DNA from: Lishizhenia sp965656535
Lineage (GTDB): Bacteria > Bacteroidota > Bacteroidia > Flavobacteriales_D > Crocinitomicaceae
Direction of reading: 5' to 3'
DNA length: 64,000 nucleotides
NCBI GenBank assembly: GCA_965656535.1
Contig: CBFHKX010000003.1
Location: 349,120-413,119 of the forward strand
The translations under genes and the position numbers were made by a program. Below the pieces are notes generated by a model. That model ran no database searches. It saw nothing but the letters and a program-made list of their open reading frames with translations, and was not told the origin of the DNA. Shown in pieces: positions 10,331 to 19,364 of the stretch; position 1 is the first letter of the stretch; each line of letters starts with the position of its first letter.

Positions 10331-11170
10331 TTATTGTTTCTTTAGTTTTAAGACCGCCCAACCTTCTTTTTCTAGTGCTTCTTCTTTTTCAAATCCATTC
10401 GCTGCACAAACCGCGGTAAGTTCTTCCAAATCAGATGAGAAAAAACCGCTTAAAAACAAGGAACCGTTCTTTTTACAAAGTTTAGCATAAGTTGACATAT
10501 GACTCTTAAGTACATTTTTGTTTATGTTCGCCAAAACTAAATCATACTCACTTTCTTCTACAACATCAATATCTCCCAATAAAAACTGAATATCGCTAAT
10601 TCCATTTCTTTGTTGATTCTCTATTGCGTTTTCAACCGCTCCATCTTCAATATCCGTACCAACTACTTCTTTTGCACCTAATTTATGGGCTATGATGGCT
10701 AAAACACCCGTACCGAATCCTACATCAAGTACGCGTTTATTCTTCAAGTCAAGGTCAAACAAAGACTTTGACATTAGAAAAGTAGTCTGATGGTGTCCTG
10801 TTCCAAAAGACATTTTTGGCTGAATTTCAACAACTAAACTCTCTATTCCCTCTTTATTGTGAAAAGGCGCAAGAATAGCTACAAGATCCTCTACAAAAAC
10901 CGGTTCAAAATCTGCTTCCCAAGTTGCGTTCCAGTTCTGTTCAGGAACCGTATTGGCAACAAACTCAATAGAAACGTCATCCGGACAATTCCCTAAATAA
11001 GTAGATGCAATTGTATTATCTAAAGAGATTTCTGCTGCGCTACCATAAGCCTTTAAGCCATCTGTGCTCTCAGTAAAACTATCGAATCCAAACTCTGCCA
11101 ATTGAGATATTAAAATCTCTGACCAAGGAGCAACTGGACTCACTTTTATATCTAACTCTAAATAATCCAT
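10331..11170 (-). CDS. prmA: Ribosomal protein L11 methyltransferase PrmA
   Basis: 279 residues. SAM-dependent methyltransferase that trimethylates ribosomal protein L11. The N-terminal substrate-recognition domain (about 1-105) is followed by the Rossmann methyltransferase domain: PKMSFGTGHHQTT, the SAM-binding motif VLDVGFGTGVLAI at about 145-157, GTDIEDGAVENAIEN, and the LANINKNVL motif that stands for the family's (L/V)xANI signature. Its ATG overlaps the tpiA stop by one base at 11170, so it is translationally linked with tpiA. Confidence 0.95.
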   Translation of the reverse strand: MDYLELDIKVSPVAPWSEILISQLAEFGFDSFTESTDGLKAYGSAAEISLDNTIASTYLGNCPDDVSIEFVANTVPEQNWNATWEADFEPVFVEDLVAILAPFHNKEGIESLVVEIQPKMSFGTGHHQTTFLMSKSLFDLDLKNKRVLDVGFGTGVLAIIAHKLGAKEVVGTDIEDGAVENAIENQQRNGISDIQFLLGDIDVVEESEYDLVLANINKNVLKSHMSTYAKLCKKNGSLFLSGFFSSDLEELTAVCAANGFEKEEALEKEGWAVLKLKKQ

Positions 11171-11919
11171 TACAATGCTTTAGCAATTTCTATAAAATCT
11201 ACTGCATTTAGAGCAGCACCACCAATTAAACCGCCATCTACATTATTGCATGCAAATAGCTCTTTAGCATTCTGTGGTTTACAAGAACCTCCGTATAGAA
11301 TACTAGTATTATTTGCAATTTTTTCTGAATAATTCAACGCAACCGAAGCACGAATATCTTTATGCATCTCTTCGGCCTGTTCAGCATTTGCAGTTTTACC
11401 TGTACCTATCGCCCAAATTGGTTCATAAGCGATAATCACCTTTTCAAATGCTTCTTCTGAAAGATGAAAAACACTCTCTTTTAATTGCTGAATAACAAAT
11501 TCTTTCTGGTTCTTGTTTTCTCTTATTTGAAGCGGTTCACCACAGCAAAAAATAGGTTGAAGTCCTACCTCAATTGCTTTATCTATTTTAGCTTTGATAG
11601 TCTGGTTGTTTTCGCCAAATATTTCTCGTCGTTCAGAGTGCCCAATTAAGACATGTGTTAGTCCTAAGTTTTTCAACTGTTCAAAACTAACTTCACCAGT
11701 AAACGCACCATTTTTTTCATAGTGTGCATTCTGAGCTCCTACTTTAACTTCTTTTCTTTTTACTGCAACAACTGCATCTAAAAAAAGAGAACTCGGAAAA
11801 ACCATTAGTTCTTTATGCTCTTCATTGAACGAAAACGAATTAATTTCATTCATCAATTCAATTACCCCATTTTTATCGAGGTTCATTTTATGATTTCCTG
11901 CTACAATTTTTTTTCTCAT
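11170..11919 (-). CDS. tpiA: Triose-phosphate isomerase
   Basis: 249 residues, normal for the family. Interconverts dihydroxyacetone phosphate and glyceraldehyde-3-phosphate in glycolysis. Catalytic elements visible: Asn9-x-Lys11 at the N-terminus, His in LIGHSERR, the catalytic Glu in IAYEPIWAIGTG with the flexible loop following, and the phosphate-binding ILYGGS and GGLIGGAAL segments. One oddity: the N-terminal motif is AGNHKMN, with His where most bacterial enzymes have Trp (Phe in yeast); the catalytic Asn and Lys are intact, so activity is expected. Sits in the conserved Bacteroidota order DUF1599, DoxX protein, tpiA. Confidence 0.96.
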   Translation of the reverse strand: MRKKIVAGNHKMNLDKNGVIELMNEINSFSFNEEHKELMVFPSSLFLDAVVAVKRKEVKVGAQNAHYEKNGAFTGEVSFEQLKNLGLTHVLIGHSERREIFGENNQTIKAKIDKAIEVGLQPIFCCGEPLQIRENKNQKEFVIQQLKESVFHLSEEAFEKVIIAYEPIWAIGTGKTANAEQAEEMHKDIRASVALNYSEKIANNTSILYGGSCKPQNAKELFACNNVDGGLIGGAALNAVDFIEIAKAL

Positions 11920-11920
11920 T

Positions 11921-13807
11921 CTATTTAATCAATACATTATTAATCAACCAATTCCAGTTAGGAATAGATCGATGCGGATACTTGCCTTTTATTGTTCCGT
12001 CTTGAACCACCATTAACGTTAGATTAGCTCTGGAAACTGCTTTTAAAATTTTCTCATCGTTAATAAAGGTTGGAACTCTTATATCTGTCTCCTTTCTAAA
12101 TTCTGCAATATCCAACTTTGAGCCGTTTACAACCATTACAACAGGTGTTCCTTTTTCTTTTGCTTTCAGAATTATCTCTTTTAAATCAACCAGATTCTGT
12201 TCTGAAAACTGAGCATTCTTTAGATCTTTACTAAAAATAAGAAGTATTTCTGGCGACTCAAATATGAGTTTTCTTATAGATATTTCTTGTAAATCCGCGT
12301 CTATTTTAGTTATTGTATCTCCAATAAAATATAGCGTTGTATCCCAATCTGGCAAATAAAAATCTTCAACTGCTTGCGGGTATATGCTTCCGTCATTTCT
12401 ATCAGTAACTGCAATGTATGTTTTCTGGGCATTTTCTAAAATTCTCTTAACATAAGGCATACTAGCTTCAACATCTGTTAGATAATCCATACCAATATTT
12501 GGGTTAAATTCAGAAGTATCTATACTTGGCAATTTACCTTCAATAATTATATTTTCTACAGTTGTAATATATTCCCAATTTTTGTCTTTCCAAATATCTG
12601 TACTACTAAAGTCTCCGCCATAAATCGTATCCATAGCTCCAGAAATCTTGTTTTTATAAATCAAATCATTGGCGTATTCACCTTTTATCCCGTCTTCAGT
12701 TTTTTCTTGTAGATTATTACCTACAGCATATGGTCGGTAATCTTTTAAAGGTAAATACATCATCACATATCCAACAAATAATACACAAATCAATACTGAC
12801 CACAATGCAGCCCCCCAGTGGTTGCCAATAAAACGATTATTCATTCTGTACACCCAAAGCGCTCCTAATACACTTACTAATCCAAAAAATACAGGAAAGT
12901 ACCAACCGAAAACATAACTAAAGAAAATAGTAACAAGCGTACCGCCAGCAACCATTACAATGTTCTCTTTTCCAGTATTGGGTCTTGATTTAAAACTTGC
13001 TATAAAAATTATAATAACGAGATAAAGTAGTACCAGATCTTTCCAAAATGATTCTGATGGAGAAAGCGATCTTCCTACCGATCCTTTTAACGCATCACCA
13101 AAACATCCGCAATCACTTACACATTGCGTTGCCTTCATTTCTGACAACGTTACTTCAGTACTCGTTTTATTTAATATTATTAGGGTAGTATCTGTTTCCG
13201 CCAATGCCATTTTATTCACTGCAGCAGAAGAATTAATGGCATAAGTATCTACATCTTTAAAAGTAGCCAGCGGATCACACTCTTTTGTATGCCAAGTTAG
13301 TAAAGTAAAGAAAACCATCATACCTAGCATTAAAGTAGATGCAAGTTTTAATTTTCCTCCAATAATCACAAGTACACCTAACACAATTTCGAGTATACAG
13401 ATAAAAATGCTTAAACCCAAAGCAGAATCAATTAAGAATTCTAAAGAAAACGTATCCCAACCAAACAGCTCTTTAACACGATAAGCCAGCGCTCCATCTT
13501 CGAAGTATTCCTCTAATTTATATGCGAAGCCAAGTGGATCATTTGCTTTAATAAGACCTGAAACAATAAATAGACCTCCAACTAAAACACGCGATACATA
13601 AGAAAATAACATTTTTCCTTTCAAAAAGAACAATGCTGCCAACGAGCCCAAGAATACAAAGTATCCTATTGAACGATATAGTCCACTACTCTCTTTAAAA
13701 TTTTCGTGATAGCCAATAACCAAAAAGGTTAGTCCAACCAAATTAAGAACAACAAAAACAATGTTTAGCAAGAGAGATCTCCCTCCAAGTTGAATTTCTT
13801 TTTCCAT
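11921..13807 (-). CDS. DoxX/MauE family membrane protein, BT_3928 type
   Basis: 628 residues. The N-terminal half has two groups of membrane helices: a DoxX-like four-helix unit at about 70-180 (GGLFIVSGLIKANDPLGFAYKLEEYF) and a further set at about 255-350. Between them, VSDCGCFGD matches the MauE-like Cys motif linked to thiol redox or quinone work. The C-terminal 250 residues are soluble and look thioredoxin-like (LLIFSKDLKNAQ, TPVVMVVNGS) but with no CxxC. This matches the Bacteroidota BT_3928-type family, normally next to a DUF1599 gene and tpiA, exactly as here. Function not established; a membrane redox role is inferred. Confidence 0.85.
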   Translation of the reverse strand: MEKEIQLGGRSLLLNIVFVVLNLVGLTFLVIGYHENFKESSGLYRSIGYFVFLGSLAALFFLKGKMLFSYVSRVLVGGLFIVSGLIKANDPLGFAYKLEEYFEDGALAYRVKELFGWDTFSLEFLIDSALGLSIFICILEIVLGVLVIIGGKLKLASTLMLGMMVFFTLLTWHTKECDPLATFKDVDTYAINSSAAVNKMALAETDTTLIILNKTSTEVTLSEMKATQCVSDCGCFGDALKGSVGRSLSPSESFWKDLVLLYLVIIIFIASFKSRPNTGKENIVMVAGGTLVTIFFSYVFGWYFPVFFGLVSVLGALWVYRMNNRFIGNHWGAALWSVLICVLFVGYVMMYLPLKDYRPYAVGNNLQEKTEDGIKGEYANDLIYKNKISGAMDTIYGGDFSSTDIWKDKNWEYITTVENIIIEGKLPSIDTSEFNPNIGMDYLTDVEASMPYVKRILENAQKTYIAVTDRNDGSIYPQAVEDFYLPDWDTTLYFIGDTITKIDADLQEISIRKLIFESPEILLIFSKDLKNAQFSEQNLVDLKEIILKAKEKGTPVVMVVNGSKLDIAEFRKETDIRVPTFINDEKILKAVSRANLTLMVVQDGTIKGKYPHRSIPNWNWLINNVLIK

Positions 13808-13808
13808 A

Positions 13809-14348
13809 CTATTTTTCTGTTAAATGTATAAGCGCAAAAACGGAGTAATTTAGCATATCATAATAATTTGCATCAATCCCTTCGCTTGCAACTGTTTGAC
13901 CTGAATTATCTTCTATTTGTTTTACGCGCAACAACTTAGTAAGAATTAAATCTGTTAATGAACTTACACGCATATCTCGCCATGCTTCGCCATAATCATG
14001 ATTTTTCTTATCCATTAAATCTCTTGCCAATTGCGCATATTCGTCATACAACTGAATTGCTTCCATTGGAGTAAGCTCTAAGGATAGACTGTCGTTTCTC
14101 TCTAATTGAATCAAGGCCATGATACAATAATTTACTATAGCACTAAACTCCCCTTCAATACTCTCGCCAACTCGATTTTCTCCAGTGATTTGAATCGTTC
14201 TTATACGTTGGGCTTTTATAAAGATTTGATCCGTTAATGACGAAGGCCTAAAAACCCGCCAGGACGTTCCGTAATCTTTGGTTTTCTTTTCAAAAATTTC
14301 CCTGCAATTGGAAATCACTTTTGTATATTGCTCAACAGTTTTAGACAT
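13809..14348 (-). CDS. DUF1599 domain protein with internal duplication
   Basis: 179 residues. Two copies of the same module: residues about 20-55 (KKTKDYGTSWRVFRPSSLTD and following IKAQRIRTI) and about 117-150 (KKNHDYGEAWRDMRVSSLTD and following TKLLRVKQIE). Each carries the K-x-x-DYG-x-[SA]WR core that defines the family; function unknown in the literature I know. First gene of the seven-gene minus-strand operon ending with the giant coiled-coil protein. It is divergent from folP, with only 27 bp between the likely starts, so the operon promoter must lie partly inside the folP 5' end. Confidence 0.85.
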   Translation of the reverse strand: MSKTVEQYTKVISNCREIFEKKTKDYGTSWRVFRPSSLTDQIFIKAQRIRTIQITGENRVGESIEGEFSAIVNYCIMALIQLERNDSLSLELTPMEAIQLYDEYAQLARDLMDKKNHDYGEAWRDMRVSSLTDLILTKLLRVKQIEDNSGQTVASEGIDANYYDMLNYSVFALIHLTEK

Positions 14349-14375
14349 ACTTGTTTTCGATTCAAAAAAATAGAG

Positions 14376-15233
14376 GTGAAAGATAATAAATATAACCGAT
14401 TAAACAGCTTTGAACTAGGTTCAATTAACATTGATTTAACGCTTCCGAAGGTGATGGGAATAATCAATACAACACCAGACTCCTTCTACGAAGGAAGTAG
14501 AAACCAGTCTGACAAACAGTTATTAACAACTGTTGAGAAAATGTTAGATGAAGGTGCAGATTTTTTAGACATTGGCGGATATTCTACCCGACCAAATGCA
14601 CCAGAAGTTTCTGTAGACGAAGAAATACAACGAGTAATTCCGGCAATTGAATTAATTCTGAAAGAATTTCCGAAAACGATAATCAGTGTAGATACCTTTC
14701 GTTCTAAGGTTGCCAAACAAGCAATTAACGCAGGCGCATTAATAATAAACGACGTTACTGGAGGAAATGGTGATAAGAACATGTTTTCTACTGTTGCAAA
14801 CGAAGCTGTAATCTACATTTTAATGCATATGAAAGGAACTCCTAAAACAATGCAAAACTTAAGCCAGTACGCCGATCTTTTTGAAGATATAAAATTGTAT
14901 TTTAAACAGAAAATTCAGAAACTCAACGCTCTTAATTTCAATTCAATTGTACTAGATATTGGATATGGATTTGCAAAAACAACAGACCAAAATTTCGAAC
15001 TGTTAGAGCAGCAAGACCAATTTTCAGTTCTTGGCTTACCCATACTAACAGGTATCTCTAGAAAATCAATGGTTTATAAAAGCCTAAATATCAAAAGTGA
15101 AGAAGCTTTAAACGGAACAACTGCTTTAAACATGATAGCACTTGAACGCGGAAGCTCTATTTTACGCGTACATGATGTGAAAGAAGCCAAAGAAACGGTT
15201 GAATTATGGAAGCTTTTAAACGGTATTAAATAA
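14376..15233 (+). CDS. folP: Dihydropteroate synthase
   Basis: 285 residues from the preferred GTG start at 14376. Condenses 6-hydroxymethyl-dihydropterin diphosphate with p-aminobenzoate in folate synthesis. The sequence shows the family's PKVMGIINTTPDSFYEGS loop, DIGGYSTRP (pterin site), ISVDTFRSKVA, IINDVTGG, ILMHMKG, VLDIGYGFAKT and the final SILRVHDV. No in-frame ATG exists before the first motif. A TTG at 14328 would lengthen it by 16 codons but overlap the divergent DUF1599 start, so GTG is chosen. It overlaps the convergent OmpA gene by 8 bp at its 3' end. Confidence 0.93.
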   Translation: MKDNKYNRLNSFELGSINIDLTLPKVMGIINTTPDSFYEGSRNQSDKQLLTTVEKMLDEGADFLDIGGYSTRPNAPEVSVDEEIQRVIPAIELILKEFPKTIISVDTFRSKVAKQAINAGALIINDVTGGNGDKNMFSTVANEAVIYILMHMKGTPKTMQNLSQYADLFEDIKLYFKQKIQKLNALNFNSIVLDIGYGFAKTTDQNFELLEQQDQFSVLGLPILTGISRKSMVYKSLNIKSEEALNGTTALNMIALERGSSILRVHDVKEAKETVELWKLLNGIK

Positions 15234-16077
15234 ATGCAAAATCAACTCTTCTATTTTTTTGCTTACCTTCTTTTGTTAGATTATCCGCTACTGGTTTTTT
15301 TTCTCCTTTAAAGTCAACCTCTAATTTATCTGGTGCTAATCCTAAGGCTACAAAATAATCTTTAATGCTTTGTGCTCTTCTTTTCGATAAACCAATGTTG
15401 TACGCGTCTGTTCCAACAGCATCTGTATGTCCTGTTACCGATATACGAATATCGTGATGACCATTCACCACCCTTACCATTTCTTTTAAATACAACTCAT
15501 ACTCTTTTCTTATTTCTGCTTTATCGTGATCAAAATAAATGGGTTTGAATACAAAATTTTCCATCTCTTCTTGTCTTATGTGCGGTGCAGGATAACCTGC
15601 AGCATAGTCTTCCAAAAAAACAGAAAACCAAGATTTTGTTAATGGCTCTGACGTGTCAAAAGTAAAAGTAGAAGTGGAAGGATAAAGTACAATTTCGCCT
15701 ATTTCTTTTCTACAATCTACACTCTTGTATGTTCCTTTTAAATAACCTTTCTCTGAATCAAAAGACAACTCCATTCGCAACTTACAACGCGGAGTATTTC
15801 TGGTATTAGATGAAGATTTTGATCCCATCTCTATTAGCACAAACTCATCTTCATTTATTTCTAAATTGAAGCGTTTTACACTGTAAACGTTTTCATTCAT
15901 TGTTTCGATCCTGGTATAATTCTCTCCTTTTTTGAATTGTATATAAAGTAAATTAGGTTTGGAATTCACTTCATTTTTAATAAAACCTTGATAAACACCT
16001 TCAGGAACGTTTTGAGACAAGGTGAAAGTCCAAATAAAAGCAAATAATGATATTAAAATGTACTGCATACTATTCAT
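15226..16077 (-). CDS. OmpA family outer-membrane/peptidoglycan-binding protein
   Basis: 283 residues from the ATG at 16075-16077; the frame opens 13 codons earlier, but the signal peptide (MQYILISLFAFIWTFTLSQ) begins only just after this Met. The middle region is beta-rich, of unknown kind. The C-terminal 110 residues are an OmpA peptidoglycan-binding domain: IYFDHDKAEIRKEYELYL, ISVTGHTDAVGTDAYNIGLS, KRRAQSIKDYFVALG and the closing KEGKQKNRRVDFAFI. Acts in the periplasm or outer membrane, tethering to the cell wall. Convergent with folP and divergent from the glycosyltransferase gene. Confidence 0.9.
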   Translation of the reverse strand: MNSMQYILISLFAFIWTFTLSQNVPEGVYQGFIKNEVNSKPNLLYIQFKKGENYTRIETMNENVYSVKRFNLEINEDEFVLIEMGSKSSSNTRNTPRCKLRMELSFDSEKGYLKGTYKSVDCRKEIGEIVLYPSTSTFTFDTSEPLTKSWFSVFLEDYAAGYPAPHIRQEEMENFVFKPIYFDHDKAEIRKEYELYLKEMVRVVNGHHDIRISVTGHTDAVGTDAYNIGLSKRRAQSIKDYFVALGLAPDKLEVDFKGEKKPVADNLTKEGKQKNRRVDFAFI

Positions 16078-16144
16078 TATATGTAAAGTGTCAAAAAATG
16101 TTCCAGTTTTAAGCATAAAAATCTATTGTTTTTAATTAAAGACT

Positions 16145-16152
16145 TATTTTTG
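16145..16152 (+). promoter_or_regulatory. Bacteroidota -7 box for the GT9 gene
   Basis: TATTTTTG matches the Bacteroidota TAnnTTTG consensus, with a TTG at 16126-16128 in the -33 region. It lies 6 nt before the ATG at 16159, so transcription should begin at or just before the start codon. Confidence 0.5.
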
Positions 16153-16158
16153 GCTCAT

Positions 16159-17115
16159 ATGAAACGATTCTTAATTATTCAGACTGCATTCTTAGGTGAT
16201 GTAATTTTGGCTACTCCAGTCGTTTCAGAATTAAAAAGAATTTACCCTGAATGTATCATAGACTTTATAGTAAGAAAAGGGAATGAATCGCTATTGGAGA
16301 ATAATCCTAAAATTAATTCTGTATTCATTTGGAATAAAAAAGAAGGAAAATACAAAGCATTATTTGGTATAATTAAACAAATTAGAAAACAACGCTATAC
16401 AGAGGTTATCAATTTACACCGTTTTGCAAGTTCGGGATTAATTACACTCTTTGCTAAAGCCGATAAAAAAATTGGATTTAATAAAAATCCGCTCTCTTTT
16501 CTATACACGCTTAAGTACAATCATAAAATTAGAAATGGACAACACGAAGTAGAACGTAATTTGACATTGATTGAACTACATGGAGTAAAAACGAAAGTAC
16601 GACCTGAACTTTTTCCTTCTCAAAAAGATTTTGAAAAAATTGAGCAATTCACCAAAATTCCATTTATCTGTTTTTCTCCTGCTTCCGTTTGGTTCACAAA
16701 GCAGCTCCCAAAAGAGAAGTGGATAGCGCTTGGTAAAAAGTACACGAGCAAAACAATTTATTTACTGGGTGGTCCGGCAGACGCTAGTCTTTGTAAATCT
16801 ATTCAAGAAAAACTACCGAACGCCGTTACGTTAGCAGGAAAATTATCACTTCTAGAAAGTGCTGCGTTAATAAGTAAATCAGAGCGGAGTTATGTTAATG
16901 ATTCTGGACCATTGCACATCTCTAGCGCAATGAATACACCAACTACTGCTTTTTTCTGTTCCACTGTTCCAGAATTTGGATTTGGTCCGCTAGCCGATAA
17001 CAGTAAAATTATTAGCCAGTCTTTAGCATGTAAACCTTGTGGTTTGCACGGTTATAAAAGTTGTCCTGAAAATCATTTTAATTGTGGAAATACAATAGAT
17101 ACCACGGCGCTTTAA
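16159..17115 (+). CDS. Glycosyltransferase family 9 (heptosyltransferase-like)
   Basis: 318 residues. The ATG at 16159 is chosen over one 11 codons upstream because MKRFLIIQTAFLGDVILATPVV is the classical family 9 N-terminus. Other motifs: FSPASVWFTKQLPKEKW, YLLGGPADASLC, LAGKLSLLESAALI and NDSGPLHISSAMNTPTTAFF with the nucleotide-sugar binding region. The Cys-rich end (CKPCGLHGYKSCPENHFNC) is usual in Bacteroidota members. Likely adds a sugar to the lipopolysaccharide core at the cytoplasmic membrane face. A TAnnTTTG promoter box lies only 6 nt upstream, suggesting a nearly leaderless message. Confidence 0.9.
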   Translation: MKRFLIIQTAFLGDVILATPVVSELKRIYPECIIDFIVRKGNESLLENNPKINSVFIWNKKEGKYKALFGIIKQIRKQRYTEVINLHRFASSGLITLFAKADKKIGFNKNPLSFLYTLKYNHKIRNGQHEVERNLTLIELHGVKTKVRPELFPSQKDFEKIEQFTKIPFICFSPASVWFTKQLPKEKWIALGKKYTSKTIYLLGGPADASLCKSIQEKLPNAVTLAGKLSLLESAALISKSERSYVNDSGPLHISSAMNTPTTAFFCSTVPEFGFGPLADNSKIISQSLACKPCGLHGYKSCPENHFNCGNTIDTTAL

Positions 17116-17149
17116 TCTTGTTAGCAACCGATAAATAATATGCTAGATT

Positions 17150-18133
17150 TTACTGAAGTTGATTGGTTTTACAGCTAACTGTATCTCCTAGCGTTTCAAA
17201 AAAATGAATTAAATCATCTTCTTGGTTTTGAGTAAGGGTAAATGGTTGTATAATGGGCGATTGATTGAAATGACCAGCTCCACCCTGTTTATAATTCTCT
17301 AACACTTGTTTTAGTGTGAAAAATTGACCGTTGTGCATGTAGGGAGCTGTGAGTGTAACATTTCTTAAGCTTGGTATTTTAAATTTAGCCATATCATTCG
17401 TATCCAAAGTAGCTCTGAATTTTCCCTTATCTGTATATTGAAACGAAGCATACAAGCCATTATTGGCTAAATCAAAGTTGGTGAACATAGGAGGAGTATG
17501 ACATTCTGTACAGTACAATTCTTCAGAAAATAATTTCCACCCCCTTTTTGCAGAACTACTAATTGCCTTATCATCTTTGTGATAATAATATTGGTCAAAT
17601 GCAGAATGATTAGAAATTAAAGTTCTTTGATAAGCAGAAATTGCCCTAGTAACAACAAACATATCAAGTTCTCTTCCGTAAATCTCTTTCGCTTGTTGCA
17701 CATAAAAAGAATCTGTTTTCAGTTTATTTACCAATTGATTTAAATCCATACTCATCTCTGTTTCATCTTGTAAAGGATCAAGCATTTGCATTTCTAACGA
17801 CTTAACCATTCCTTCTGCCATCATATGTGGCAAATATCCTACATTCATTAATGATGGAGCATTCCGACTTCCTTGTCTTGCCCTTACTCCGAGCGTAATA
17901 GGTGCTTTATCTGCAAAGGCATACTCTGGCTTATGACAAGTAGCACAACTTACCTTATTATCTAATGATAAACGCGTGTCAAAAAACATTTTCCTTCCTA
18001 GCTCAATGTTTTGAGCAGTAAACAAAGTAGAATCCGGCAAAGGTATTTCGCCCAAAGGATTAAAACGTTCTATTGTATTATGATTACAAGAAAACAAACT
18101 GATTAACACTAAAATTAAAATGGTATACTTCAT
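17150..18133 (-). CDS. Di-haem cytochrome c peroxidase (CcpA/MauG family), lipoprotein
   Basis: 327 residues from the ATG at 18131-18133. This start gives a lipoprotein signal (MKYTILILVLISLFSCNHN, Cys at 16), whereas the longer frame adds 18 implausible codons. Two haem c sites are visible: SCATCHKPEYAF near residue 60 and YCTECHTPPMF near 210; later APYMHNGQF supplies conserved family residues. Reduces hydrogen peroxide in the periplasm, or belongs to the MauG-like branch; the exact substrate cannot be told. Single gene, convergent with the glycosyltransferase. Confidence 0.92.
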   Translation of the reverse strand: MKYTILILVLISLFSCNHNTIERFNPLGEIPLPDSTLFTAQNIELGRKMFFDTRLSLDNKVSCATCHKPEYAFADKAPITLGVRARQGSRNAPSLMNVGYLPHMMAEGMVKSLEMQMLDPLQDETEMSMDLNQLVNKLKTDSFYVQQAKEIYGRELDMFVVTRAISAYQRTLISNHSAFDQYYYHKDDKAISSSAKRGWKLFSEELYCTECHTPPMFTNFDLANNGLYASFQYTDKGKFRATLDTNDMAKFKIPSLRNVTLTAPYMHNGQFFTLKQVLENYKQGGAGHFNQSPIIQPFTLTQNQEDDLIHFFETLGDTVSCKTNQLQ

Positions 18134-18321
18134 TGTGCTCTTAATATTCCAAAGATAAAGAGTTTTCATAAAAATTAACCAAATCATTTACCTAAGTATA
18201 CCATTAACAACAATTGTAACTCAAAAAAACATTACCTTAATCTAATTTTTACTTAAAAAAGACAGAAGGAGTATCCAAGTAAACAATTGTTTTAGACATT
18301 GGTTAATAAAGAAAACGAAGC

Positions 18322-19272
18322 ATGAGATATTTACACTATAAAAACGGAGAAAAATTACCAATAATTGGATTGGGAACTTGGAAATCGCAAAACGGAGAAG
18401 CTGCTAAGTCAGTAAAAATTGCATTAGATAACGGTTACGAACATATAGATTGTGCTGCAACATATGGAAATGAAGCAGAAATTGGTGAAGTTTTTGAGCA
18501 ACATTTTAAAAACCATGATAGACAAAAAGTGCACATTACTTCTAAATTATGGAATAACGCCCATTTACCAAAAGATGTTGAACCAGCGCTACGTCAAACA
18601 CTTGCGGATTTAAAGCTAGACTATTTAGACTTATACCTCATGCACTGGCCGGTTGCGTTTAAGCCAGAAGAAGGTTTTCCGCAAACGGCAGAGGGTTATT
18701 TAAGTTTAGAAGAAGCTCCGCTGATTGATACATGGAATGCCATGGTTGATTTACAGAAGAAAGGACTGGTTAAGCACATTGGCGTTTCTAATTTTAGCGT
18801 AAAAAAGTTGAAAGATTTAATTTCAAAAACAGATTACACACCAGAGGTTAACCAAATCGAGATGCACGTCTATTTGCAACAACCAGAAATGAGAAGCTAT
18901 TGTGAAACTTCTGATATATTACTTACAGGTTATTCTCCTCTTGGATCTGCAGATAGATCTGAAAATATGAAGCAAGAAAACGAACCTAGTTTGTTTGAAG
19001 ATGATACCATAAAAGAATTGGCTAAAAAATACGATGTACACCCAGCTAACATATTAACTGGCTGGCATGTAAATAGCAACATAGCTGCAATACCAAAATC
19101 ATTAAATGAAAAACACATAATAGCGAATCATAAAAATGCAGATTTTACTCTAGACGCTAAGGACTTGGTGAAACTACAAAACTTAGATCGACATTACCGA
19201 TTCATTAATGGAAAATTCTTTGAGTTAGAGGGAAATTCTTACACTGATATTTACGACGAACAAACACCATAA
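18322..19272 (+). CDS. Aldo/keto reductase
   Basis: 316 residues, usual for the family. NADPH-dependent carbonyl reductase in the cytoplasm. The catalytic tetrad is visible: Asp and Tyr in HIDCAATYGNEAEIG, Lys in HITSKLW, His in YLMHWPVAF. Cofactor elements follow: GVSNFSVKKL, VNQIEMHVYLQQ, TGYSPLGS, and AAIPKSLNEKHI near the C-terminus. Closest in look to AKR-type aldehyde reductases, but the substrate cannot be told. Alone on its strand, and shares a bidirectional terminator with sucC. Confidence 0.93.
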   Translation: MRYLHYKNGEKLPIIGLGTWKSQNGEAAKSVKIALDNGYEHIDCAATYGNEAEIGEVFEQHFKNHDRQKVHITSKLWNNAHLPKDVEPALRQTLADLKLDYLDLYLMHWPVAFKPEEGFPQTAEGYLSLEEAPLIDTWNAMVDLQKKGLVKHIGVSNFSVKKLKDLISKTDYTPEVNQIEMHVYLQQPEMRSYCETSDILLTGYSPLGSADRSENMKQENEPSLFEDDTIKELAKKYDVHPANILTGWHVNSNIAAIPKSLNEKHIIANHKNADFTLDAKDLVKLQNLDRHYRFINGKFFELEGNSYTDIYDEQTP

Positions 19273-19312
19273 AAAATTAATGCGACCTAAATAAACAAGA
19301 AAAGTATAGAAC

Positions 19313-19346
19313 AAAAAAAAAGGAATCCAATGTGGATTCCTTTTTT
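19313..19346. terminator. Bidirectional intrinsic terminator (aldo/keto reductase and sucC)
   Basis: Perfect 8-bp stem GGAATCCA / TGGATTCC (19322-19329 and 19333-19340) with a 3-nt loop, flanked by an A-run on the left and a T-run on the right, so it can end transcription from both convergent genes. Confidence 0.85.
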
Positions 19347-19364
19347 AATATATTAGAATTTAGC

